This document shows positions 37,915-52,515 of a DNA stretch of 64,000 nt, one piece after another. Location: NCBI GenBank assembly GCA_016801845.1, contig CM028924.1, positions 5,008,501 through 5,072,500 on the forward strand, given 5' to 3'. The notes under the pieces are model-generated. The model had not been told where the DNA came from, made no database searches, and worked only from the letters and a program-made list of their open reading frames with translations. Made by a program: the position numbers and the translations under genes. Origin of the DNA: Polydactylus sextarius. Its lineage: Eukaryota > Chordata > Actinopteri > Polynemidae. The stretch's first letter is position 1, and each line of letters opens with the position of its first letter.

Positions 37915-38275
37915 TTTGTATGTGACGGGACAAGTGCGCACCGTCACGTCATGGTGCCACTGCCGCTCATGGATGGAGCGCATGTGTTTTTGCCAACATA
38001 TGTTTATGTTCTAGTTTCAGATATGTCAGTCTGATCACTCAAGCATTTGTATAATATCACAAAATTCACCACTTTTTCCCGTTGTCGGTGAGTTAATTTA
38101 ACTTTACAGCGGCAGACATCATTACATCTTATTACAGTTTAAAAGCGGTAACGCGCGTCTTACCTGTGATATGTGTCGCTTGTCTGGTTTGTTGACAATC
38201 AAGCTCGTGGCGCGTTTTTATCGTTTAAATACCCTGATGACTTCCGGGTCACAGGAAGTGAATCTGAGCGTTTTA
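37915..38275 (-). promoter_or_regulatory. CpG-rich promoter region with ETS sites
   Basis: CpGs cluster here (GTGCGCACCGTCACGTCATG near 37935, AACGCGCGTC at 38150, GTGGCGCG at 38207) in an otherwise CpG-poor window. On the minus strand CCGGAAG (38241-38247) is preceded by a second ETS core, CACTTCC (38254-38260). A TATTTAAA-like box at about 38225-38232 lies about 60 bases before a consensus splice donor. Paired ETS sites before a short first exon are typical of vertebrate housekeeping promoters. A plus-strand TCG|GTGAGT donor at 38087-38088 allows transcription the other way as well. Confidence 0.5.
38164..38225 (-). other. Putative non-coding first exon with consensus splice donor
   Basis: On the minus strand the sequence ends ATCACAG and is followed by GTAAGACG, an excellent 5' splice site (donor GT at 38163-38162). 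No ATG occurs between the TATA-like box and the donor, so this would be 5' UTR. The exon 5' end is uncertain. The matching coding exons would lie to the left and were not identified. Confidence 0.45.
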
Positions 38276-41200
38276 ATAATAATGATAAAAATAAATATCA
38301 GTAGCTACTGAAAACTGATTATTGACTGAAAAAGTCTGACCTCACAGAAGGTTATATTATACCTTATGTTAATATTTTATCTGGAGCATCAGATAAAACC
38401 AGTGAGATTTATTCTGAGAATGCAGTGTTTTAGTCAGCAGACAAAAGTCTTCAAGCTCTGGCCCAAGTATTGACTATAGTGTCATTTCATTTCTTTTTTT
38501 TCCTCTTTGGTTTAGTTATGTGTGCCTTTTGGGCTTTAATTGTGAATAAATAAAAATCTTATCTTTGTGACAATGACTGTGAATTCCCTGAGTGCTTATT
38601 ACACCCAGCTCAAGTCACTTCAACATTGTAGCCCCACGTATGTCATGATGTCAAGACTGGATGACTGATTTTTCACAAAGCGAAACAGGTGGGCAGGACT
38701 GTGAGCGCTCAGTCATGTTCGTTCTATATCCACCATCCAGTCAAACCATCTCTTTGTAAATCCTCTGTCAACAGTTAATGTGCAGCTTCATTCAAACAAC
38801 AAAACAAACAATATGTTGCCTCTGAATGTAATCCACTGAACAAATAGATTTCCTGCAAAACATATTTGCTGTTTAATTATATACAAGCACAAGTTTGAGG
38901 AAACAGAGTTGCTCCTGGTGGAAAAACTGGTGGAGATGGTGTCTTCATAAACAATAATATGTGAGATTTCATATAAACTGCAATTTATATCATCAAACAC
39001 AACTCTGTTGATGCTATTTATACACCTTCAAAGCATCTTCACAGAGTGGTGGGCGATGTCATTTCTCCCAACTGGTGACTGGTGAGATTAAGGAAGAATT
39101 TCTATGTATTTAAAGTTAATTAAAATACTGGGTTCAATCTCAAAGTTAGGATGGATTGATGGATGGATGGATGGATGCATGAACCGATGGATGAACTGAT
39201 GGATGGATCTTTGACTTTGGAGCACAAATGTCAACCTTACAGTGGCCATGAAATGAAAACCCTCTGGCCACCATGAATATGTCAGACAAACCAACCAACA
39301 CACCAGCATCACTATCCCCACCAGCATCAACACTGTTGCAGTTACAAAAGTGACATTTACACTAACGTGACATTTAAAACCTGCACTTGTGTTCCCTTTG
39401 TGTCATCATCTCATTTTTCTTTTCGCCCTGCACGAACCATTACATCATGATTAAGAAGGATTTTCATTTATTTCAGATGACATTACACAAATATGAATAA
39501 TAAAAAAAAGGAAGTCACTGTATGACTGTTTGAAATCAAGCCTTTATTTCGTTGCCGTGGGTGTTCACCGGGAGAAAACAGGTTTTCATTCCTCATCAAC
39601 AACAGGGATGCTCCATCAAAATCAACCTCCCAGTCAAACATTTCTGTTTTGCTGATGAAATCACTGGATAGTTAATTAGATGTTACAGCTTTGGGATTAC
39701 GTTAAACACTTATCTTGTGTTCAGCTCTGAGGATGACAAGGTTTTTTTCTCAAGTGACAAACTATCAAGTGCACCATGTGTTCCCTCAGTATGTTATCGT
39801 CCGTCTGCTTTTTCTTTCTGCCTCTATATGTTTCTATCTTTCACTTTGCTAACTCATTTATAACCACAATCCTCTCAGAGTTGGAAATGAACTCTTATCT
39901 GTTTGTAGTTTGGTTGTTTGTTCGCTGGCTTTTCTTGTGTTTGTCTGCAAAATGGTGTGTGTGTTTAGTGGATAATATTCGAGACGAAGTAATAAGATGC
40001 GTGTCAGTCTCGCTGCAGGTCAGTAAACTCATCTGTCATTGCTAATGTTTTGAAGTGTCCCTGCAGATGTTGGGAAGCACCGGATATTAATGGTGTGTTG
40101 TGTCTCCACCTCATTTCATTTGATACATATCAGCAAAGTTTATAGATAAAAATGGAGAGAGGAGACAATGTATGAAAAGAGGGGATGTTAAAATAGCAAT
40201 ATTTTGCAAGTGCAATATGATTATTTTAAAAATAAGGATTTGAACTTTAAAGAAAGTGTTTCTTTTCATACTACAGTCAGTTTGATCTAAAAATACAATA
40301 TCAGTGTTGGCAATTTCTACAATTTCCTTCACCATATCGCGATCAATAAATTAATAAAACACGTGCATGTCAGTGCTTCGACACAAATATTTTATTATTC
40401 GAAGAACCTCTTATCCCCCGGGGTTTATTTCATCAGACAGTAAGTGTAGCGTAAGATAGATGGAGGAGTTCACTCATTGAAAGCATCATATTTTCCACTT
40501 CCTGATGCATCAATATTTAAACTTTTATCCCTACAAAGTCAGCAATATAAGCAAACAGACAAAAGAAGACAGCTGTTGTCGGCTTAAACAAAACAGACAG
40601 TTACATGGCTTTGATCCACTGTTTGCTGTTCGCACCCATCCACAGCCATGCTCCGACTTTCATGTACCTCCTCATATCACCCTGTAGCTGTAAATATGTG
40701 GTGCAGCTGAAGGTATGCACACACTGGCATGCACACATGCCGCATTCCCAAACAATCTACTGGGACTTCTTCATAAGGTGTCCTTGAATAAGCAGTTTGT
40801 GCAATTATTTGTACGTGCATGCAACAAGCTGGATAAGAAATCAATCTTGATAAATTGTGGCATAGTGAGATCATTAATTCATGACATTAGCTTTTGCAGG
40901 GCAACCATGTGTAAATTATGAAAAATCCGCCTGAGCTTTCCATCTTCTAAATTAACCCCTCACATATTTCAGTCACCATGAGTCAACACGTGACACTTGT
41001 GACAGTCATAATGATTACATTTATGCAGCACAAACATTTGTTAATTGGGGAATTGATTAGTAACTGTCTCTGTGACTTAGTCACAGTCATGGCACCTTCA
41101 GTCCTTGAGCAACATTGATGAAACATAGACTAACTACAGCCAACCACATAATTACAGACACACTCTTACACTTCTGAACCATTGGAAATATTCATTAAGG

Positions 41201-41430
41201 CATTCACCAAAGTGCTTTGCTCTTGATTAAAGTCCAAATGATTGACTTTTCTGGTTACAAGGGGTGAATAAGAGGATATCAAAAGTACAAGCCAAAAATA
41301 CAGCAGAACCCGTCAGTTAAGGTGCATTAATAACAGGCCTGTCAGTTCATAAGGTTGCCAGCAAATGTAGATTCACTTTGTGATGTTTGGCTTTTATGTC
41401 ATATAAAATGCATAGAGGGTAATAAAATGT
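38276..41430. other. Non-coding stretch, no gene assigned
   Basis: Includes a GGAT-type run at 39150-39206 and a complex AT-rich block at 40780-41400. A plus frame at 39776-40016 stays open up to a CTGCAG|GTCAGT donor-like site but is dominated by hydrophobic T-rich codons and was not called. Confidence 0.4.
40780..41400. other. Candidate conserved non-coding element
   Basis: About 600 bases of repeat-free, AT-rich, complex sequence with many homeodomain-like and POU-like words (GTGCAATTATTTG, GATCATTAATTCATGAC, ATAATGATTACATTTATGC, GTTAATTGGGGAATTGATTA). It is the most convincing of the CNE-like blocks by texture. Conservation not tested. Confidence 0.3.
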
Positions 41431-41509
41431 ACAGAGTGCAGTGGCAATGTGTGTGTGGAATATGTGTCTCGATTAAAATGTCACCCAGCCCAGTGTTTTA
41501 GAGATGAAA

Positions 41510-41905
41510 ACATTATTTATAATAAAAATCTTTTCATCACACAGAGAATAGCCACCCAAATATGCAGTTTGGCATCGTTCAGCTCATTGTGTTGGTTGGA
41601 AGTTTCTCTCTCATCTCTCGCAGTATTGAGGAGCAGTAGGCAAGTGTTTCCAATAAAAAAGCTGTTTAAACTACCTGCTACCTTCATTGATGCCACCAGG
41701 GTTGATGGACTTGAATGCAACAGTACGGTTATGTTTGAGAAAGAGTGCAGGAATATCAATGTCCATGGAGATATGCATCGGAGATCACAGATGCTGAAAT
41801 CAGTGCCAGTCAAGTCATTGACAGTGATGTCAGAGGGAAAGATCAGGTCCAGTGTGTGTCCTTTTCTGTGGCTGAGAAGATCAATGTGTTGTAGATAGTG
41901 AATGG
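41510..41905 (-). mobile_element. LINE fragment: end of endonuclease domain, decayed
   Basis: On the minus strand Q-H-I-D-L-L-S-H is followed by G-H-T-L-D-L-I-F, D-I-T-V-N-D-L and then D-F-S-I-C-D-L-R-C. This corresponds to the final block of LINE apurinic endonucleases, where GHTLDL precedes a (S)-D-H pair. Here the S-D-H is degraded to C-D-L. A later S-I-N-P-G-G-I-N stretch (out of frame, near 41690) fits the linker towards the polymerase. The family is a CR1/L2/Rex1-like type as far as I can tell. The sequence is broken and inactive. Confidence 0.65.
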
Positions 41906-41909
41906 ATGG

Positions 41910-47065
<5,156 letters not shown>

Positions 47066-47070
47066 GGTTA

Positions 47071-47996
47071 CAGTTTTTTTTTTTTTTTCAGTTGCTAACA
47101 AGCATTTGTCAACCAATTGTCACATTTTCAAAACTCTTAATACAACGTGCACAGCCTCGGTCTGTTATGGCTATAATATACCATTCACAAATTTCATGTC
47201 GTTTTCACATAATATACAGTCGGTCACATTTCTACAATGTTTACATTTTCCTAACAGACAAGCTCTACCACCACCAAAATTATGGATTGTTTTTGTCTTA
47301 TTTACAAATGTGTGCACACAACATACCACAATAAAAACAACAATATTCCAAACCTTAGCTACAGTATAAAACATCTACTTCTGCAATAATATCAGCTCAA
47401 AATTGGCACATCAGCTCAAAAGTAATTTTAGCTCTGTATTTTGTGTATATGCTCTTGTATGTTTCATGAATATGTTCACTGTAAACAATACAGTCAAACC
47501 TTTTCTGTTTGTATACAGTAAAGGAAAGAAAAAAAAACTGGTTTGCTTTTTCCTGGAATGATTTAGATTGTGAACATTAGATGTGGACATACACATCCCA
47601 ACCAAGAAATACAGTGTAAAAACAGCAGTTTGCATGTTTTGCATGTAATTACAACAAAGTCTATGTAGTTTTTGTAATGACAACAATTGCCAGTATTTTG
47701 AAACCTGGTGCACTTTAATTGACTGCATGTACCTTGTGAACTGAAAACATGTTTTACTGTTTTTGACAGAATAATTTCATTTTGAGTCAGATTTCCAGTG
47801 TTTTGGTAAAGTTAGTGTGTGCAGAGAAAAGTGTATTGTATTTTGAAATGAAGAGCAAGTATATATTGAACAAAATGTGTTTTTGAGAAGAAAATTAACA
47901 ATTTGGCTAATTGTGTTCTGTAGGTGCATGTCTGTGTTAAGAGTTAAGAAACAGTGTCTGAAGTACGGTAGGCGCTTGTTAGCGACTGAAAAACTG
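47071..47996. mobile_element. TA-flanked DNA transposon, non-autonomous (Tc1/mariner-like)
   Basis: The left end reads CAG, a T run, then CAGTTGCTAACAAGC (47071-47103). The right end, reverse-complemented, reads CAGTTTTTCAGTCGCTAACAAGC. Apart from the expanded T run they match at almost every base. Both ends are flanked by TA (47069-47070 and 47997-47998), the duplication left by Tc1/mariner-type insertion. Inside the inverted repeats further partial symmetry (ACTCTTAATACA against ACTCTTAACACA) supports the pairing. The 926-bp interior is AT-rich and has no transposase-like frame. The longest minus frame (105 codons) has no catalytic DDE/D pattern I can see. It is probably a non-autonomous copy. 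Confidence 0.8.
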
Positions 47997-47999
47997 TAA

Positions 48000-48276
48000 C
48001 TGTTAAAAGAAAAAAAAAGGAAAAAAGATTAAAAATGTCAACTGACAAAGACATTTTTACTGAAAATGCTTCTTAGGGGTATGTTTGAGGGTGGGACTGT
48101 GTGTTTTTGACTACCAGGAGTCACCATCTATCACTCGACTGAGATGTTCGCACTTACTCATCCTCATTAAATGCACTGAGACTTTTATGTCTCGAATGCC
48201 ATCACAGCTTTTTTTTCTTAAGGGTACACTAGCAATTTGCACCTTTATTAAGTTTGGTGAGTCATAAAAGAAAGAC

Positions 48277-48315
<39 letters not shown>

Positions 48316-48953
48316 CACAACTCATTTCACGTATCGATCGCGCTTTTGGGTTCCTGTGTCAAATGATGCAATTCAGTTGTGGCTTTTTAAGAGCCTCCTT
48401 CTGCCTCTTAAATGTCTCTATAAAAAAACACACACACACATCCCCCAATGCAGACTTCCTGTAAACATAGTCATAACCCACTTTGATGAGTTTTTTTTTT
48501 TTTTCAGGCTTTAACAAACTCCCTCCAGAAAAACAGAGGAAATCATCACACTGTTTTCACAGGCTGAGAAGTATAACTTGTGACAAGTAAATTGCACACG
48601 GTGTATAAAATCTGTGGAGTTTCCTCACACCAGGAAACAGCCTGACCAAATAAATAGATAAATAAAACTCCTTTTTACAGAAGCGTCCTTGCAGGAGAGT
48701 TATAAAGGCATGTCCGAGATGGTTCACATGGACTAGATCGTGCATCTCTGCCAGTTGCAGTGAAAGTGTGAAATATCACAATCAGCTGATGCTTGAAGTT
48801 GTGGAACACTTGTGTGTGTTTTGGTACGCTGTAAAATTTGATGGGAGGTAAAAATATGAAGCTGGCAGGCAATCCTTGTAAATAAGAATTTAAGTGACCC
48901 CTTTGGTCAGGTAGAGTGAAAGCAAAGATGAGCTAAATGTGCTTGTGATTGAA

Positions 48954-48985
<32 letters not shown>

Positions 48986-49535
48986 AGATGCTGATATAAT
49001 CTGAGGAGGTTGTGGGTGTGTGTGTGTGTGTGTAGACATTCAGTACTTCTGCAAAGCAAAAACATGAAAAAGTGTGTTGATGCCGTTTCACTGTTTATGT
49101 TTGGAACAGTTTAGTCGAGGTCTCTTTTAGTTCGGTTCAATTGGAGGGAGAGAAATGAAAAAAAAAACCAAGCAAACAAAAAAAATAAAGTCCCACAAGA
49201 GCATTGTACACCCACTGCAGAGGCCCGGTGGAAACGTCTCAGTCCTTGATGAAATGGACTCAGTTTGATTCATGAGAAGCGTCTGAGATCTGAATTTGTG
49301 CTGGTTTTGGTTTTTACTGAAACAAAACAGACGAGTCCATCGTTCTCCACCAAAGTTCCAGGTACTGTAATGAAATCTGTTTTGAATCTCCTGCCATCTG
49401 ATATTGTTTATCCGTGACCAACTTACTAAAACCAGTGAAATTAAACAGATCAAATATAGAAACACAACAAAGTAACGTTCCACAATCTAGTTTGGACAAG
49501 AACAACAAAAGTCAAGTCAAATCTGGAGAAACACA
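48000..49535. other. Non-coding stretch, no gene assigned
   Basis: Contains an A28 tract near 48283-48310, GT runs near 48954-48980 and 49016-49033. No exon or element recognised. Confidence 0.4.
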
Positions 49536-49539
49536 ACAT

Positions 49540-49630
49540 GTCTCACAGTGACCAGGCTTTGGTGACAATGGAGAGAAAAAACTCCTTTTCAACAGGATGA
49601 AACCTCCAGCAGAACCAGGCTCAGAGTAGA
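49540..49630 (-). repeat. Teleost interspersed repeat fragment (GCCTGGTTCTGCTGGAGGTTT type)
   Basis: The minus strand reads GAGCCTGGTTCTGCTGGAGG, then TTTCATCCTG, AAAAGGAGTTTTTTCTCTCC and CACTGTGAG, which I know as a phrase found in very many fish loci. Its translation E-P-G-S-A-G-G-F appears spuriously in many predicted fish proteins. It lies directly downstream of the LINE fragment on the same strand and may be part of the same insertion. Confidence 0.65.
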
Positions 49631-49769
49631 TGGTTATCTGCTTTGACTGGTTGGGGTAAAAGGAAAAAAGAAAAATGGGCAATATGGACGTAGTTGTACC
49701 CCATGTCATCATCTATCAAAACCAAAATCCATTTATCCAACCATTGCAGCAGCTTCTCCTGCTGGATCA

Positions 49770-50190
49770 CGTCATGATTGCAGCAGTAGAAAAAAAACAA
49801 GGAAGTCCATTTGTCTCTTTTCTCCTCAGTCACCCTCTCCTGGTCTTCCTGGTTAATCCTGAGCTGCTCCCAGGGTAGATGAGAAATATAATCTAGGGAT
49901 CTAGATCTATGGAGGAGCAGCAGTTCTACTCTGTGATGGATTTGGACTCTCATTCTTTTGCTCATGACCATAGGTGAGAGTCAGAGCATAGATCAATGGA
50001 TTAATTGACAGCTTTGCTCAACTCTTCCTTCATGGCAATGGTCTGGTACAACACCTTCCTGTGGGAACCTTACCCACTCCATCCTACCTTAGTTAATCAC
50101 CATCACTTTAGAAACATCCACATCTTTCCAGCGACAGTGATGGTCTCCAACATGGAGGTGCCCACTCTCATCCCAGCCTCTTCATTTTGA
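49770..50190 (-). mobile_element. LINE fragment: C-terminal end of reverse transcriptase ORF, decayed
   Basis: Minus-strand pieces occur in the order known from a very abundant fish non-LTR element, with frame changes. E-A-G-M-R-V-G-T-S-M-L-E lies near 50185-50150. A-M-K-E-E-L-S-K-A-V-N and L-W-S lie at about 50040-49965. R-V-E-L-L-L-L-H-R follows at about 49935-49910. D-Y-I-S-H-L-P-W-E-Q-L-R-I and E-D-Q-E-R-V follow at about 49893-49828, then W-T-S-L. Internal deletion and stops show it is inactive. The clade is left open. Confidence 0.75.
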
Positions 50191-51004
50191 TTGAAGGTAA
50201 AAAGGATGTTTGGACCATTTGCTTCAATTTTTTTGGCTTTTATTATTGTAATTATTCATTTCACTGCCAGTCGTATTCTGTTTTATTCTGTTATTATGTT
50301 TGTTTTTAAACCTAAAAAACACCACAGCAGATTCATATGTATGTATGTTGAAAAATCTACTGGGTACTAAAACTGATTCTGATCCTGATTCACATTCAGC
50401 TGTAAACCACCCCAGTGCACATCCAGGTCGTGATCTGATGCACTCAGCAGGAATCACATCATCTGTAAATAGCAGAAGTAATAATGATTCCCTCAGACTG
50501 AAGTTATTGATAACATTAATTTCTATGTGTAATATGTCTATATATATAATATATAAGTTTAATTGTTATTTAATTGTATTAAAGAGAGGATTTCCATAAA
50601 ATACAAAATAGAGAAAAAAAATACTTAAGCCAAACGTGTCAAACAGTTGAACTCACAGTATTTTTATGCATCCTGTTTTCATTGAAATTCTCCTATCCGG
50701 CATATTTCTGAAGGACAAACCAATCTATGAAAGACAGAAAGGGAGGGTAGTGAAGAGCAAGAATCAAAGACAAGACAAGAAGTGGATATATGTTAAAAAA
50801 AGTCAAGTGTAGCTGCTTCTTTTCCTTGAGTTGTATTGTTTTCCCCCAGAAAAATCAGAGCGGCAGCTTACGTCTTGCTTTTAGATTAATGAATCTGTAT
50901 CCAGATCTCCCAGGAAAAACTCCATAAAAACAATTCAACAATTATTTCTCTCCTCCCCTTCATCCTTTCTTTCTTTTTTCCATCAGAGGCACACATTGAA
51001 ACAT

Positions 51005-51048
<44 letters not shown>

Positions 51049-52260
51049 ATTGACCAGCTTCACCTTGTCGCTGTCTCTTGCCTTCCTCCTCACCCTCCCC
51101 TGCTCTTGCTTGCTCATGCAGAAAACCAGCACAACGTAAGAGATGCCCTGCTGGAAAAAAAAAAAAAAAAAAAAGCCTTGCAGGAATTTTTAAGAGACAC
51201 GTTTAAAGACAGTAACTGTGCTGCTTCTGCCAGAGGACGTGCAATTTATTTTGTCACTATGTTTCAGGTCAAGTACTTTAATCTATCACTATTTTCACAC
51301 GCACGTGATGAACCAGGTGACTGGACGAAATAAGGCTAACGCAGGACTTTGGAGACCGTGTCGTACTTGCTCCGGAATAACCTGCTTATGATATTTCACT
51401 CGCCTTTATTGCAGCAGAGAGACAGCAGGTCACGTTTTTCCTTCTCTTGTCGACTTTCTTATATAACACAAACTAGAGGAAAATTGATTCATCTAATTCT
51501 ATCTCATCTCATTTTCCCCTCATTATTTTTTTCACTCACAGTGTTCATTTTCTGTCTTTGTATCTTTTGTATCTTTGCGTTTCCTGCTCTCTATTCTCTC
51601 AAAACTCTGAGACGACTGGCTTAGCCTTTGGGCATGTAGAACAGAGAAATGGTGACTGAGAATCTGAAATAGACAATTGAGGAAAAAAGGACAAAACATT
51701 TGGTTTAGGAAGATGCTATTCGCTGAATATATCAAGGCTGAGTTTTTGTGTTGTTTTAGCATGATTGTAGCCTTGTTTGATAGAAAAAAATTGTCCTTGT
51801 CTTTTTCCTCTACACCATAAAAGATAATAGCTCTTACCTGGATTTGTCTCATCATTGTACATCATGAAAATAATTAATTTGAGGTATTTGGCTGTGTGTT
51901 AGGATTCGTCTTTTTTCCTCCTGTTATTCTCTCATACCTACCTCACATTTCCTGAGTCTTATCTACTCATTCACTTCAAGAGGATCCTACAAAACCTGCC
52001 CAACACAAAAACTTTTCCCGGACTTGTTCCCTTGGCTCTCTGCCTGAACTCTAAGACTTAAAAAGAAGATTTTCAAATCTGTGTTTAGCTGTGTGCGTCA
52101 AGTATTGAATTTTAATGTGACTTTAATTTACGATGTATGCCTCTGGGGTCAGGCTCTACTAAAACTATTAGTTTTACTGTTTGTTTTGTTGCTTTACAAT
52201 CAATTTAAGTCCTAAATTGTGTTAACAGGCCAGATTTTATTATTAAGGGAAAACATATTT
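50191..52260. other. Non-coding stretch, no gene assigned
   Basis: Includes a CA array at 51007-51044 and an A-tract at about 51154-51173. No exon or repeat family recognised. Confidence 0.4.
51007..51044. repeat. (CA)19 microsatellite
   Basis: Uninterrupted CA array seen directly. Confidence 0.97.
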
Positions 52261-52261
52261 A

Positions 52262-52515
52262 GGGGGCGTCTATGGCTCAGGGTGGGTAGAGCGGGTCCTC
52301 CAGTAATCAGAAGGTCAGTGGTCTGATTCCTGGCTCCTCCATTCTGCATGATGAAGTGCCTTTGGGCAAGCTACTGAATCCCAAATTACTGCTTATGGTG
52401 TGTGGAGTGTGGAATGTATATAAGTACTGTGTAAATGGGTGAATGTGCATCATTGTGTGAAGCTCTTTGCGTGTTCTCAAAGTCTAGAAAAGCACTATAT
52501 AAATGCAGTCTGTTT
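52262..52515 (+). mobile_element. tRNA-derived SINE (V-SINE-like teleost family)
   Basis: The head carries RNA polymerase III promoter boxes: TATGGCTCAGGGTGGGTAGA (A box, about 52271-52290) and GGTCAGTGGTCTGATTCC (B box, about 52313-52330). A body follows with GTGCCTTTGGGCAAGCTACT and GAATCCCAAATTACTGC. The tail ends TCTAGAAAAGCACTATATAA ATGCAGTC, the LINE-related 3' end I recall from common percomorph SINEs. The full head-body-tail order is present in about 254 bp. Mismatches in both boxes suggest an old copy. It is not a functional tRNA gene, because the acceptor-stem half is followed by SINE body. Confidence 0.85.

Larger units (their letters stand above)
30650..38155. other. Long intronic or intergenic stretch, no coding gene assigned
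   Basis: About 7.5 kb. It includes an A23 tract (32203-32225), a CA array (33308-33361) and T tracts near 35400 and 35780. Several blocks (31230-31790, 34440-34920, 37200-37460) are complex, AT-rich and full of TAAT/ATTA cores. If the promoter at 38.2 kb is real, this would be its first intron or more. Confidence 0.4.

Noticed and set aside
41449..41898. 149-codon plus frame as a novel gene
   Set aside because: The opposite strand carries LINE endonuclease motifs, so the plus frame is a shadow.
49512..49712. 66-codon frame with E-P-G-S-A-G-G-F
   Set aside because: This is the known fish repeat phrase translated, not a gene.
52262..52335. Possible tRNA gene
   Set aside because: The A and B boxes belong to the head of a SINE. 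They are mutated and no acceptor stem closes before the SINE body.
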